Shown here: positions 16,912 through 27,188 of the stretch, one piece after another
How positions within the stretch are numbered: position 1 is the stretch's first letter
Layout of the letters: every line of letters begins with the position of its first letter
NCBI RefSeq assembly: GCF_003956045.1
Contig: NZ_CP026513.1
Span: forward strand, 182,363 to 246,362
DNA length: 64,000 nucleotides
Source: Candidatus Annandia adelgestsuga
GTDB taxonomy: Bacteria > Pseudomonadota > Gammaproteobacteria > Enterobacterales > Enterobacteriaceae_A
Direction: 5' to 3'
Program-made: the position numbers and the translations under genes
The notes under the pieces: generated by a model
What the model was told of the DNA's origin: nothing
Database searches by the model: none
Seen by the model: the letters and a program-made list of their open reading frames with translations, nothing else

Positions 16912-19761
16912 TTATTTTTGTTTTAATTCTTTTATTTTTATGTTTATTTTTTGTTTTATTTTTTTACATAATAATAAACGTTTTTTATTTTTATTTAAAA
17001 TATTTTTGGGAGCTTTTAAAATAAAATTTTTATTATTTAATTGTTCTTCTAAATATATAATTTCTTTTAATAAATTATTTTTACATTTATTAAGTTCTTT
17101 TAATTCATAATTAATATTTATTTTATTATCTATATTTATAATAATTTTTGTATTATCTATAATTCTTGTAATAAATTTTTTAATTTCTATATCTCTAAAT
17201 AAATATATTATTTTTTTTAAATTTAAAATTTTTTTTAAAATATTTTCATTTTGATACAAAAATAAAAAATGTTTTTTTTCATATAAAAATATTTTTATTG
17301 ATTTTTTATTTGAAATTTTATATTTGTAACGTAAATTTCTAATTATAATAATAATTTTTTTTAATAAATTCATTTGTATTAATATTAACTTATTTTTTTT
17401 TTTAAGATTATATTTAGGAAATTTTTGTAACATAATTGTTTTTTTTTTAATATTTTTTAAAAAAAATATTTTTTGCCATATTTTTTCAGTTATAAATGGA
17501 ATTATTGGATGTGATAAACGTAAAATAATTTCTAAAACATTAATTAATATATATTTTGTTTTAAATTTTTCTAATTTAGAACCATATTTTAATATTGGTT
17601 TAATTAATTCTATATACCAATCACAAAATTCATTCCAAATAAAATCATATAAAACATTAGAAGCTAAATCAAATCTATAATTATCTAAATTAATTCTATA
17701 TTTTTTTATTAAATTATTTAATTTTACTATTATCCAAATATTAATTTTATAATTTTTTTTTATTTTTATATTGTTTTTATAATTTTTTTTTTTTGTATTA
17801 AATAATACAAATCTACTTGCGTTCCATAATTTATTACAAAAATTTCTATAACCAGTAATTTTATTTATATCTAAATTTATATTTCTATTTATTGAAGATA
17901 TTGAAGATAAAGTAAATCTTAATGCATCTGCTCCTGAAGATTTTATACCATATGGAAATTTTTTTTTAGTTTCATAAATTATTTTTTTAACTAATTTATT
18001 TTTTATCATATTTTCTGTTCTTTTTTTTAAAAGATTTTTTAAATTAATTCCATCTATAACATCTATAGGATCAATAATATTTCCTTTTGATTTAGACATT
18101 TTATATCCATTTTCATCTTTTATTAAACCAGTTATATATATTTTTTTAAAAGGTATTTGAGATTTTCCATTACTATCTTTAATAAAATACATAGTTAACA
18201 TAATCATTCTAGCTATCCAAAAAAAAATAATATCAAAACCAGTAATTAAAATTTTAGTTGGATGAAAATTATTTAAATAATTTTCTTTATTAGGCCAACC
18301 TAAAGAAGCAAAAGTCCATAAACTTGAAGAAAACCATGTATCTAAAACATCTTTATCTTGATATAATATATTTTTATTATTTAAATTATATTTAATTCTT
18401 ATTTCTTTTTCATTATTACCAACATATATTTTATTATTTTTATCATACCATGCTGGAATACGGTGTCCCCACCATAACTGTCTTGAAATACACCAATCTT
18501 TAATATTATACATCCAAGAATAATACACTTTTTCATATTCTTTAGGTATAAATTCTATTTTTTTTTTTTTTACTATTTTTATAGCCTTTTTAGATAAATT
18601 AGATGTTTTAAGATACCATTGATTAGTTATTAAAGGTTCTATAATTGAACCACTTCTATCTCCTAAAGGTACAAAAATTTTTTTTTTTTTAATATTTTTT
18701 AATAGTTTTAAATTTTTAATTTCTTCAATAATTTTTTTTCTAGCAATAAATCTATCTACATTTTGATATTTTTTTGGAATTATAATTTTTTTATAATCAA
18801 TATTAAAATTATTATCATTATAAATTTTAGCTTTTTTTTTAATAAATCCTTTTTTATTTAATATATTAATAATTGGTAATTTATGTTTTATACCTATATT
18901 ATAATCATTAAAATCATGTGCTGGTGTTATTTTAACACATCCTGTATGTTTTTTCATATCTATAGAATCATCACCAATAATAGGTATAATTCTATTTATA
19001 ATTGGTAATATTACTTGATATCCAATTAAATTTTTATATCTATTATCTTTTGGATTAACAGCAACTGCTACATCTCCTAATAAAGTTTCTGGTCTTGTTG
19101 TGGAAATAATTAAATATTTTTTATTATTTTTTGTTTTAATATTATTTAATAAAATATATTTAATATAATAAACATAACCCTTAATTTCTATATTTTCTAC
19201 TTCTAAATCAGATATTGCAGTATTTAATTTAATATCCCAATTTACTAAACGTTTTCCTTTATATATTAATTTATTATTATATAAATTAATAAAAGCTGTT
19301 CTTACAGATAAAGAAAAATTATTATCCATAGTAAATCTGCAATTATTCCAATCTACAGAATTTCCTAATCTTTTCATTTGTTTTATAATATTATTACTTG
19401 AATATTCTTTCCATTTTAATATTTCTTTAATTAAATAATTTCTGTTATAATTATTACGTAATTTATTTTTTTTTTTTTTTATTTTATTTTCTACTAGTAA
19501 TTGTGTAGCTATTCCAGCATGATCTAATCCAGCTTTCCATAAAGTATTTTTACCATTCATTTTTTGATATCTTATAATAATATCCATAATAGTTTGTTGA
19601 AATGCATGCCCCATATGTAAATTACCAGTAATATTAGGAGGTGGCATCATAATACAAAAATTATTTTTATTACAATTCATGTCAGTTTTAAAATAACCTT
19701 CAGATTCCCATTTACGATAAATAAATTTTTCTATTTTTTTAGGATTATATATTTTATCCAT
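16912..19761 (-). CDS. valS: valyl-tRNA synthetase
   Basis: Class I aminoacyl-tRNA synthetase charging tRNA-Val. 949 residues (E. coli 951), so full length. PPPNITGNLHMGHAF holds the HIGH-type motif (about 41-55), the editing domain has TTRPETLLGD, GFDIIFFWIARM follows, and MSKSKGN is the KMSKS motif. The anticodon-binding domain (NEFCDWYIEL) and a Lys-rich C-terminal coiled coil are present. Between pepA and argI as in E. coli, with holC missing. Its cognate tRNA-Val(TAC) is at 22897. Confidence 0.98.
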   Translation of the reverse strand: MDKIYNPKKIEKFIYRKWESEGYFKTDMNCNKNNFCIMMPPPNITGNLHMGHAFQQTIMDIIIRYQKMNGKNTLWKAGLDHAGIATQLLVENKIKKKKNKLRNNYNRNYLIKEILKWKEYSSNNIIKQMKRLGNSVDWNNCRFTMDNNFSLSVRTAFINLYNNKLIYKGKRLVNWDIKLNTAISDLEVENIEIKGYVYYIKYILLNNIKTKNNKKYLIISTTRPETLLGDVAVAVNPKDNRYKNLIGYQVILPIINRIIPIIGDDSIDMKKHTGCVKITPAHDFNDYNIGIKHKLPIINILNKKGFIKKKAKIYNDNNFNIDYKKIIIPKKYQNVDRFIARKKIIEEIKNLKLLKNIKKKKIFVPLGDRSGSIIEPLITNQWYLKTSNLSKKAIKIVKKKKIEFIPKEYEKVYYSWMYNIKDWCISRQLWWGHRIPAWYDKNNKIYVGNNEKEIRIKYNLNNKNILYQDKDVLDTWFSSSLWTFASLGWPNKENYLNNFHPTKILITGFDIIFFWIARMIMLTMYFIKDSNGKSQIPFKKIYITGLIKDENGYKMSKSKGNIIDPIDVIDGINLKNLLKKRTENMIKNKLVKKIIYETKKKFPYGIKSSGADALRFTLSSISSINRNINLDINKITGYRNFCNKLWNASRFVLFNTKKKNYKNNIKIKKNYKINIWIIVKLNNLIKKYRINLDNYRFDLASNVLYDFIWNEFCDWYIELIKPILKYGSKLEKFKTKYILINVLEIILRLSHPIIPFITEKIWQKIFFLKNIKKKTIMLQKFPKYNLKKKNKLILIQMNLLKKIIIIIRNLRYKYKISNKKSIKIFLYEKKHFLFLYQNENILKKILNLKKIIYLFRDIEIKKFITRIIDNTKIIINIDNKININYELKELNKCKNNLLKEIIYLEEQLNNKNFILKAPKNILNKNKKRLLLCKKIKQKINIKIKELKQK

Positions 19762-19809
19762 TTTTAATTATTTTAATATTTATTAAATTATTTAAAATAT
19801 AATAATATG

Positions 19810-21315
19810 TTAATATAATGGTATATCTATTTTAGATTTTTTTAATAAAAATTGAATTAATAAATATAATGGTCTTCCAGTAGCACCTATATTGTTATAA
19901 TGAGATGTTCCAGCAATATCTAAATGAGCCCATTTATAATTTTTTGCAAAATATGATAAAAAACAAGCAGCAAAAATTGCACCACCAGAATTATTATTAT
20001 TTATATTTACTATATCGGCAAATTTTGAATTAAATTTTTTTTTATATTCTTCTTTAATTGGTAATAACCAAGTACAATCACCAGAAATTTTTGCAGAATT
20101 TAATAATTCTTTAGATAAAGTATTACTATTTGACATTAAACCATTAATTTTATTTCCTAAAGCAATAATACATGCTCCTGTTAAAGTTGCTATATCAATT
20201 ACTATTTCAGGATTAAATCTTTTAACATATGTTAAAACATCACAAATAATCAATCTTCCTTCAGCGTCGGTATTAATAATTTCTACATTTATACCAGACA
20301 TAGTTTTTATTATATCTCCAGGTCTATATGAATTTCCTCCTAACATATTTTCACAACAAGCTAAAATACCAATTACATTTAATGGTAATTCTAATTTAGC
20401 TATTGCAACCATTAGTCCATATACTACTGAAGCAGCACACATATCATATTTCATTTCATCCATTTTATAATGGTTTTTTAAAGATATTCCACCAGAATCA
20501 AAAGTTACACCTTTACCAATAAATACTATTGGTTTTTTATTAATATTTTTATGATTACTATATTTTATTATAGACATTAAAGATTCATTTTCAGATTCTC
20601 TTCCTACAGATAAATAAGCATTCATTTCTAGTTTTTTCATATCTTTTTCATTTATATTAAATACTTTAATTTTATCAGGAAAAATATCTTGTAATCTATA
20701 AGATCTCATAGATAAATATGATGAATTACATATATTAGGAGGCAAATTACTTATATCTTTAACAATTTTAATACTGTTAGAAATAGCTATTCCTTGTTTT
20801 ATTGCAATAATAGCCAAATTAATATTTTTTTCTTTATTTATATAAAAAATTATTTTTTTTATATTAAAAGTTTTTTTTTTATTTTTAAATTTATTAAAAA
20901 CATACAATTTATCTTCAATTAATTCTATTGCTTTTCTTATTTTCCAATAAATATTTAATTTATAAATATTTAATTCTGTTAAAAAAAAATGTATTTTTTT
21001 TATATTAGTATTTTTAATAATATTAATAATTTTATTAATACTATTAATATATTTATTAATATTAAATTTTTTTTTATTACCACATCCTATTATTAATAGT
21101 CTTTTATATTTAATATTTGGTACATTATGTAATAATAATGATTGATTAATTTTACCATTTAATCCACTATTATTTATTTCACATAAAATATAATTATTAC
21201 TTATTATATTTAATTTATTTCCAATATTTGATAATTCTTTATTTTTAAAAACAGATATTATTGCACAAGTATTTGTTTTTTTATCTAAAATATTAAAATT
21301 AAATGTAAATTCCAT
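19810..21315 (-). CDS. pepA: leucyl aminopeptidase A
   Basis: Two-metal M17 aminopeptidase of the cytosol; in E. coli it is also an accessory DNA-binding protein in Xer recombination and carAB regulation. 501 residues (E. coli 503). GKGVTFDSGGISLK (Lys and Asp metal/catalytic residues), NTDAEGRLIICD (the M17 signature, with the catalytic Arg) and WAHLDIAGT near the end are intact. The N-terminal domain is much less conserved. AAAGGA before the ATG. First gene of pepA-valS-argI. Confidence 0.96.
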   Translation of the reverse strand: MEFTFNFNILDKKTNTCAIISVFKNKELSNIGNKLNIISNNYILCEINNSGLNGKINQSLLLHNVPNIKYKRLLIIGCGNKKKFNINKYINSINKIINIIKNTNIKKIHFFLTELNIYKLNIYWKIRKAIELIEDKLYVFNKFKNKKKTFNIKKIIFYINKEKNINLAIIAIKQGIAISNSIKIVKDISNLPPNICNSSYLSMRSYRLQDIFPDKIKVFNINEKDMKKLEMNAYLSVGRESENESLMSIIKYSNHKNINKKPIVFIGKGVTFDSGGISLKNHYKMDEMKYDMCAASVVYGLMVAIAKLELPLNVIGILACCENMLGGNSYRPGDIIKTMSGINVEIINTDAEGRLIICDVLTYVKRFNPEIVIDIATLTGACIIALGNKINGLMSNSNTLSKELLNSAKISGDCTWLLPIKEEYKKKFNSKFADIVNINNNNSGGAIFAACFLSYFAKNYKWAHLDIAGTSHYNNIGATGRPLYLLIQFLLKKSKIDIPLY

Positions 21316-21402
21316 AAAATCCTTTAATAATATTTATTATAAATTTAAAATTAAAATTTATAAATTTTAAAATTTAACATAATTAAATAAAATAAATGAT
21401 AT

Positions 21403-22818
21403 ATGAAAATAATTACTAGATTTGCCCCTAGTCCTACAGGATATCTTCATTTTGGAAATATGAGAACAGCATTATATTCATGGTTAATATCTAAACATTA
21501 TAAAGGAAAATTTATTTTACGTATAGAAAATACTGATATAAAAAGATCTTCAAAAAAATATATTAATTCTATTATAAAAGATATGAAATGGTTAAAATTA
21601 AATTGGGATAAAGGTCCTTATTTTCAAATAAATAGATTTAAATTATATAAAAAATATTTAAATTATATGATAAAAAAAAAAATTGCATATAAATGTTATT
21701 GTTCAAAAAAACGTTTATTAAAAATAAGAAATTATCAAATTAAAAATGGTATTAAACCTAAATATGATAATTATTGTTTGAAAAATAATGTTATAAAAAA
21801 AAATAAACCTTATGTAATACGTTTCTGTAGTCCAAAAAAAGGTTATACAATATTTAAAGATAAAGTATATGGTTGTATTAAAATAAATAATTCAGAATTA
21901 GATGATTTTGTTATTGTACGTAATAATGGAATACCTACATATAATTTTTGTGTAGTAATAGATGATATAGAAATGAAAATAACTCATGTTGTAAGAGGAG
22001 ATGATCATATAAATAATACCCCAAAACAAATAAATATTATTAAATCTTTAAAATCAAAATTACCAACATATATACATTTACCTTTAATTTTAAATATCGA
22101 TGGTAAAAAATTGTCTAAAAGAAATAATGATAATAAAATATCAACATATAAAAAAAATGGATTTTTTTCAGAAACAATATTAAATTTTTTATTAAGATTA
22201 GGTTGGTCCTACGGTAATAAAGAAATATTTAATATTAATGAAATGATTAATTTATTTAATATAAAAAAAATTAATAAATCACCTAGTATTGTAAATATTA
22301 AAAAAATTTTATCGCTTAATAAAAATTATATGAAAATATTACCTCATTATAAAATAATTAAACATTTAAATTATTTTTTAAAAAAAAAAAAAATTAATAC
22401 TAAAAAAGGTCCTAAATTAATTTTAGTAATAAAAAATTTTATAAAACATTTTAATAATATTAAAGAAATGTCAAATAACTGTTATTATTTTTATTCAAAT
22501 AACTTTATATATAATTATATACTATTAAAAAAAAATGTCAACTATAAATTATATAAAATTTTAATACTTTTATATAATATTTTTAAAAATTTAAAAGATT
22601 GGAATAATAAAAATATCAATAATTTAGTAAAAAAAATATCTTTAACTATGAATTTAAATTTAAAAAGTTTATTTACAATATTAAGAATTTTAATAACAAA
22701 CAATAAAAAATGTTTTACTGTTATAAAAATAATATATTTAATTAAAAAAAAATCATTTTTATTAAGAATAAAAAATGGAATTAAATTTATATTTAAAAAT
22801 AAATTATATTTTGTATAA
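21403..22818 (+). CDS. gltX: glutamyl-tRNA synthetase
   Basis: Charges tRNA-Glu with glutamate (class Ib). 471 residues exactly as in E. coli. RFAPSPTGYLHFGNMRTALY carries the HIGH-type motif (about 5-24), a Cys-rich zinc loop CYCSKKR...YDNYC follows, GDDHINNTPKQI is typical, and KKLSKRNN is the KMSKS motif. The C-terminal anticodon-binding half is strongly drifted to Lys/Asn/Ile but collinear. Followed by tRNA-Val and tRNA-Lys, the E. coli gltX-valUXY-lysV arrangement. No clear Shine-Dalgarno. Confidence 0.97.
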   Translation: MKIITRFAPSPTGYLHFGNMRTALYSWLISKHYKGKFILRIENTDIKRSSKKYINSIIKDMKWLKLNWDKGPYFQINRFKLYKKYLNYMIKKKIAYKCYCSKKRLLKIRNYQIKNGIKPKYDNYCLKNNVIKKNKPYVIRFCSPKKGYTIFKDKVYGCIKINNSELDDFVIVRNNGIPTYNFCVVIDDIEMKITHVVRGDDHINNTPKQINIIKSLKSKLPTYIHLPLILNIDGKKLSKRNNDNKISTYKKNGFFSETILNFLLRLGWSYGNKEIFNINEMINLFNIKKINKSPSIVNIKKILSLNKNYMKILPHYKIIKHLNYFLKKKKINTKKGPKLILVIKNFIKHFNNIKEMSNNCYYFYSNNFIYNYILLKKNVNYKLYKILILLYNIFKNLKDWNNKNINNLVKKISLTMNLNLKSLFTILRILITNNKKCFTVIKIIYLIKKKSFLLRIKNGIKFIFKNKLYFV

Positions 22819-22840
22819 AATTATTTTTTTTTAAAAAAAG

Positions 22841-22869
22841 TTGACTTTATAAAAAATTATGTTTATATT
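22841..22869 (+). promoter_or_regulatory. sigma-70 promoter of the tRNA-Val/tRNA-Lys unit
   Basis: TTGACT (22841-22846) and TATATT (22864-22869) are separated by exactly 17 bp, 27 bp before the first tRNA base. The -35 element carries one of the few G and C in this stretch, which argues for selection. It is the most consensus-like promoter I could see in the window. Confidence 0.7.
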
Positions 22870-22896
22870 GTCTAGTGAATTTATTAATTAAATTAA

Positions 22897-22969
22897 GGGT
22901 AATTAGCTCAATTGGTAGAGCGTCTCCTTTACACGGAGAGGGTTGATGGTTCGAGTCCGTCATTACCCA
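22897..22969 (+). tRNA. tRNA-Val(TAC)
   Basis: Acceptor stem GGGTAAT (22897-22903) pairs with ATTACCC (22962-22968), discriminator A at 22969. The anticodon stem TCTCC/GGAGA holds the loop TTTACAC, anticodon TAC. The T loop is GTTCGAGTC. CCA is not encoded. E. coli has three tandem copies (valU, valX, valY) at this locus; here one remains. Confidence 0.97.
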
Positions 22970-22988
22970 ATTAATTAAATATTTTTAT

Positions 22989-23061
22989 GGGTCGTTAGCT
23001 CAGTAGGTAGAGCAGTTGACTTTTAATCAATTGGTCGTAGGTTCGAATCCTACACGACCCA
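22989..23061 (+). tRNA. lysV: tRNA-Lys(TTT)
   Basis: Acceptor stem GGGTCGT (22989-22995) pairs with ACGACCC (23054-23060), discriminator A at 23061. Anticodon loop CTTTTAA, anticodon TTT. Nearly identical to E. coli tRNA-Lys, and in the position of lysV, 19 bp after tRNA-Val. CCA is not encoded. It reads AAA, by eye one of the commonest codons in this genome. Confidence 0.98.
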
Positions 23062-23069
23062 AAAATAAT

Positions 23070-23098
23070 TTAATAAAATATTAATAATATTTTATTAA
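23070..23098 (+). terminator. A/T palindrome after the tRNA-Lys gene
   Basis: Arms 23070-23083 and 23085-23098 are exact 14-bp complements with a 1-nt spacer (about 12-13 bp would pair in RNA), beginning 9 bp after the tRNA. Only A and T. The position suits termination or processing of the tRNA transcript. Confidence 0.4.
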
Positions 23099-23184
23099 TA
23101 ATATATTAATTTAAATTTAAAATTTTTACATATTTTTTTTAATATTTTTTTTTATTACAAATAAATAAAATTAAGGTATTCCAA

Positions 23185-24144
23185 ATGTCAACAGATTTTT
23201 TAGTCGGAGATGTAGGTGGTACAAATATACGTCTCGCTTTATATAATAATAAAAAAGGTAATATTAAAAATATAAAATTTTTTTTAACATCTAATTTTAA
23301 AAATTTAGAAACAGTAATAAATATTTATCTAAAAAACAATAATAAAATTAAACATGGTTGTATTGCAATTGCTTGTCCTATTAATAATGATTGGGTTAAA
23401 ATGACAAATAATAATTGGGCTTTTTCTATAAATAAATTAAAAATTAATCTTAAATTTAAAACTTTAAAAATAATTAATGATTTTATAGCTATTTCTATGT
23501 CAATACCTATGTTAAATAAAAAAGATTTAATTAAGTTTGGGGGTAAAAAATCAATTAAAAAAAAACCAATAGTAGTATATGGAGCAGGAACTGGTTTAGG
23601 AGTAGCACATCTTATATATATAAATAAACAATGGATAAGTTTACCTGGAGAAGGTGGTCATGTAGATTTTGCCCCTAATAGTAAAGAAGAATTACTTATA
23701 TTAGATATATTAAGATCTGAAATAGGACATGTTTCTATGGAAAGAATTTTATCAGGAAAAGGATTAATTAATTTATATAAAACTATAATGAAAATTAATA
23801 ATAAAAAAATAAAAAAATTAAATCCAGAAGATATTTCTAAAAAAGCAATATTTAATAAATGTATATATTGTAAAAAAACATTATCATTATTTTGTACCAT
23901 TATGGGGCGTTTTGGGGGAAATTTAGCTTTAACATTAAATACATTTGGAGGTGTATATATTGCTGGTGGTATAGTACCTAAATTTTTAAATTTTTTTAAA
24001 TCATCTGATTTTAGAATAGCTTTTGAAGATAAAGGAAGATTTAAAAATTATATTAAAAATATACCTGTTTATATGATAATAAATAAACAACCTGGATTAT
24101 TAGGAGCTGGATTTTATTTAAATCAAATATTAAAATTTAACTAA
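23185..24144 (+). CDS. glk: glucokinase
   Basis: ATP-dependent phosphorylation of free glucose to glucose 6-phosphate. 319 residues (E. coli 321). [15 protein letters not shown] (6-20) is the phosphate-binding start, NDFIAIS holds the catalytic Asp, [10 protein letters not shown] is the next phosphate loop, [10 protein letters not shown] is a Glk signature, and [11 protein letters not shown] binds adenosine. No PTS genes are in this window, so glucose may enter unphosphorylated. AAGG lies about 10 nt upstream of the ATG. Confidence 0.95.
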   Translation: MSTDFLVGDVGGTNIRLALYNNKKGNIKNIKFFLTSNFKNLETVINIYLKNNNKIKHGCIAIACPINNDWVKMTNNNWAFSINKLKINLKFKTLKIINDFIAISMSIPMLNKKDLIKFGGKKSIKKKPIVVYGAGTGLGVAHLIYINKQWISLPGEGGHVDFAPNSKEELLILDILRSEIGHVSMERILSGKGLINLYKTIMKINNKKIKKLNPEDISKKAIFNKCIYCKKTLSLFCTIMGRFGGNLALTLNTFGGVYIAGGIVPKFLNFFKSSDFRIAFEDKGRFKNYIKNIPVYMIINKQPGLLGAGFYLNQILKFN

Positions 24145-24190
24145 AAATTTTATATTATAAAAAAATATAAAATATATAAAAATTTAAAAT

Positions 24191-25105
24191 ATGAAAAAAG
24201 AAAATGTTAATGAAATTATTAAAAGATTATATACTGTTCAAGATATTATAAGATGGGTTTTTAGTTGTTTATCATCATCAAATGTTTTTTATGGACATGG
24301 AATTGAAAATGCTTGGGAAGAATCTTTACAATTAGTTTTATCAAATATTAATCTTCCATATGAATATACTCAAGATATGAGAAATGCTAAAATTACTAAA
24401 AATGAATGTTCTAATATTTTAAATGGTATTGAAAAACGTATAAGAAAAAGAATACCTATGCCTTATATTACTAGTAAATCTTTATTTTATGGTTATGAAT
24501 TTTATGTTAACCAAAAAGTTTTAATACCTAGATCTTATCTTGTTGAAGTTATAAATAGTAGATTTCGAAAATATTTAAGAAATAAACCAAGTTATATATT
24601 AGATCTTGGTACTGGAAGTGGTTGTTTAGCAATAATATGTTCTTACAAATTTCCTAAAGCTGTAGTTGAAGCATCAGATGTATCTTCTGAAGTATTAAAT
24701 GTAGCTAAATATAATGTAGTTAAACATAGAAAAAATAATATAAAATTAATAAAATCAGATTTATTTGAAAATTTATCATTTAAAAGATATAACGTTATTA
24801 TAACAAATCCTCCTTATGTAAAAAGATCAGAATTTAAATATTTACCATATGAATATCATTACGAACCTCCTTTAGGTTTATTAGCTGACGAAAATGGTTT
24901 AGAATTTATAAATAAAATAATAATAAACGCTTATAAATATTTAACAGAAAATGGAATTTTAGTTTGTGAAGTAGGAAGCAACAAAGAAAAATTAGAAGAA
25001 TTTTTTCCAGAATTACCATTTAAATGGTTTAAATTTAAAGATAATTGTTGTAATGCATTTATTTTAACAAGAAGAGAACTTATGATACCAGATATGTTTT
25101 TTTAA
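24191..25105 (+). CDS. prmB: 50S ribosomal protein L3 N5-glutamine methyltransferase PrmB
   Basis: Methylates a glutamine of ribosomal protein L3. 304 residues. The N-terminal helical domain follows E. coli PrmB (IQDxxRW, FYGHGIENAWEE, LVLSNINLPYEYTQDMR), which separates it from the release-factor enzyme PrmC. The SAM domain has PRSYLVEVI, ILDLGTGSGCLAII (about 138-151) and the catalytic NPPYVKRSEF. Directly upstream of aroC, as in E. coli. By eye its codon use is a little less A/T-extreme than its neighbours. No Shine-Dalgarno. Confidence 0.95.
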   Translation: MKKENVNEIIKRLYTVQDIIRWVFSCLSSSNVFYGHGIENAWEESLQLVLSNINLPYEYTQDMRNAKITKNECSNILNGIEKRIRKRIPMPYITSKSLFYGYEFYVNQKVLIPRSYLVEVINSRFRKYLRNKPSYILDLGTGSGCLAIICSYKFPKAVVEASDVSSEVLNVAKYNVVKHRKNNIKLIKSDLFENLSFKRYNVIITNPPYVKRSEFKYLPYEYHYEPPLGLLADENGLEFINKIIINAYKYLTENGILVCEVGSNKEKLEEFFPELPFKWFKFKDNCCNAFILTRRELMIPDMFF

Positions 25106-25133
25106 ACTTTAAATAATAAATAAAAGGTAAATT

Positions 25134-26201
25134 ATGGCTGGAAATACAATTGGAAAAATTTTTAGAGTTACTACTTTTGGAGAATCTCATGGAAAATCTT
25201 TAGGTTGTATAGTTGATGGAGTTCCTCCTGGTTTAAAATTAAAAAAAAAAGATTTGCAAAAAGATTTAAATAGAAGAAAACCAGGAAAATCTAAATATAC
25301 GACAAAACGTCGTGAAAATGATAATATTATTATAATGTCAGGTATTTTTAATAATATTACTACAGGTACAAGTATAGGAATGTTAATAAATAATAATGAT
25401 TGTAGATCTAAAGATTATAAAAATATAAAAAATATTTTTAGACCTGGACATGCAGATTATACATATGAAAAAAAATATGGTATTAGAGATTATAGAGGAG
25501 GTGGTAGATCTTCGGCTAGAGAAACTACTATGAGAGTTGCAGCTGGAGCTATAGCGAAAAAATATTTGTTTTTAAAACATAAAATTAAAATAAGAGGTTA
25601 TTTATCTCAAATTGGTAATATTAAATGTGATTTTAAAAATTGGGATATTATTGAAAAAAATCCATTTTTTTGTCCTAATTTATTAAAAATAAAAAAAATA
25701 GAAAAATTAATATGTCAATTAAAAAAAAAAGGTAATTCTATTGGAGCTAAAATAACTATTATAATTGAGAATATACCAGTTGGTTTAGGTGAACCAGTAT
25801 TTGATAGATTAGATGCTGATTTAGCTCATTCAATAATGAGTATTAATGCAGTAAAAGGAATAGAAATAGGTGATGGTTTTAAAGTTATAAATCAATTAGG
25901 TAGTCAACATAGAGATGAAATGAACAAAAAAGGTTTTTTGACTAATCATTCCGGTGGTATATTAGGAGGAATAAGTACAGGTCAAAATATAATTATTAAT
26001 ATTGCACTTAAACCAACATCTAGTATTAAAGTTTGTGGTAATTCTATTGATAATAATGGAAATGAAGTTAAAATTATAACTAAAGGAAGACACGATCCTT
26101 GTGTAGGTATTAGAGCAGTTCCTATTGCAGAAGCTATGACAGCTATTACAATAATGGATCATTTATTAAGATATAGATCTCAATGTTATGATATTTTATA
26201 A
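25134..26201 (+). CDS. aroC: chorismate synthase
   Basis: Last step of the shikimate pathway: EPSP to chorismate, using reduced FMN without net redox change. 355 residues (E. coli 361). [20 protein letters not shown] (14-33), [41 protein letters not shown] and a C-terminal [17 protein letters not shown] contain the FMN- and substrate-binding residues. AAAGG before the ATG; 28 bp after prmB. With aroQ, it argues for host-directed aromatic amino acid or folate precursor supply. Confidence 0.98.
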   Translation: MAGNTIGKIFRVTTFGESHGKSLGCIVDGVPPGLKLKKKDLQKDLNRRKPGKSKYTTKRRENDNIIIMSGIFNNITTGTSIGMLINNNDCRSKDYKNIKNIFRPGHADYTYEKKYGIRDYRGGGRSSARETTMRVAAGAIAKKYLFLKHKIKIRGYLSQIGNIKCDFKNWDIIEKNPFFCPNLLKIKKIEKLICQLKKKGNSIGAKITIIIENIPVGLGEPVFDRLDADLAHSIMSINAVKGIEIGDGFKVINQLGSQHRDEMNKKGFLTNHSGGILGGISTGQNIIINIALKPTSSIKVCGNSIDNNGNEVKIITKGRHDPCVGIRAVPIAEAMTAITIMDHLLRYRSQCYDIL

Positions 26202-26301
26202 TATTAAAATTAATTTAATTATTTAATAAAAATTTATTATATTAAAAAATTATTTACATATATTTTATAAAAAAATAAATTAAATAATATTTATTATAAT
26301 T

Positions 26302-26370
26302 AAAAAAAATAATATTATTTTTTTTTATATTAAATATTATAAAATTAAATAATATTTAATATAAAAAAAA
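26302..26370 (+). promoter_or_regulatory. truA leader with two competing perfect A/T hairpins
   Basis: A 24-bp palindrome at 26302-26325 overlaps the left arm of a second stem: 26319-26339 pairs perfectly with 26350-26370 over 21 bp around a 10-nt loop. The two share the T run near 26319-26325, so only one can form. The stem ends 12 bp before the truA start. The first may be the aroC terminator. No G or C is involved. Confidence 0.35.
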
Positions 26371-26382
26371 TAAAATTTAAAT

Positions 26383-27168
26383 ATGAAAATTGCACTTGGA
26401 TTAGAATATAATGGAAGTAGATATTGTGGATGGCAAATTCAAAAAAATAAAAATACTATTCAAGATAAAGTACAATATGCTATTTCAAAAATAGCTAATC
26501 AAAAAATTAAAGTTTTTTGTGCAGGAAGAACAGATGCTGGTGTTCATAGTACTGGCCAAGTTATACATTTTGAAACAAATAAAATAAGAAATGAAAAATC
26601 TTGGACTATAGGAGTAAATAATTATTTACCTAAAGATATTACTATAAAATGGATTAGAGAAGTAAAAAATAATTTTCATGCTAGATTCAGTGCATTATCA
26701 AGAAGATATTTTTATATAATTTATAATAATATTTATAGACCATCACTTATTTATAAAAATGTAACACACATAAAACATTCATTAAATATAAATAATATGT
26801 ATAAATCAGGACAATTACTTTTAGGAGAAAAAAATTTTAATTCTTTTAGATCTTCTAAATGTCAATCAAAAACACCATGGAGAAATGTTATTCATTTTAA
26901 TATTATTAAATTTTATTATCCATATATAATATTTGATATTAAAGCAAATTCTTTTTTACATCATATGGTTCGTAATATTATGGGAAGTATTATAGAAATT
27001 GGAAAAGGAAAATATCCCATAAAATGGATATCAGAAATTTTAAAATCTAAAAATAAAAAAATATCATTTATAAAAGCTAAAAGCAAAGGATTATATTTAT
27101 CAGAAATAGAATATCCTAAAAAATTTAATTTACCTAAATTTAAAGTAAATTCTTTATTTAATTTTTAA
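26383..27168 (+). CDS. truA: tRNA pseudouridine synthase A
   Basis: Makes pseudouridine at positions 38-40 in the anticodon arm. 261 residues. LEYNGSRYCGWQIQKN (7-22), the catalytic CAGRTDAGVHSTGQVIHFET (46-65, Asp in GRTDAGVH), FHARFSALSRRYFYII and FLHHMVRNIMGSIIEIGKGK are typical. The C-terminus is slightly shorter than in E. coli (270). The leader holds two alternative A/T hairpins and no Shine-Dalgarno. Ends 20 bp from the convergent pta. Confidence 0.97.
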   Translation: MKIALGLEYNGSRYCGWQIQKNKNTIQDKVQYAISKIANQKIKVFCAGRTDAGVHSTGQVIHFETNKIRNEKSWTIGVNNYLPKDITIKWIREVKNNFHARFSALSRRYFYIIYNNIYRPSLIYKNVTHIKHSLNINNMYKSGQLLLGEKNFNSFRSSKCQSKTPWRNVIHFNIIKFYYPYIIFDIKANSFLHHMVRNIMGSIIEIGKGKYPIKWISEILKSKNKKISFIKAKSKGLYLSEIEYPKKFNLPKFKVNSLFNF

Positions 27169-27188
27169 TAAATAAAATTATATTTTAA

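Noticed and set aside
23062-23184. Further tRNA or small RNA after tRNA-Lys
   Set aside because: No G/C-containing stems or tRNA boxes; only an A/T palindrome and T-rich sequence.
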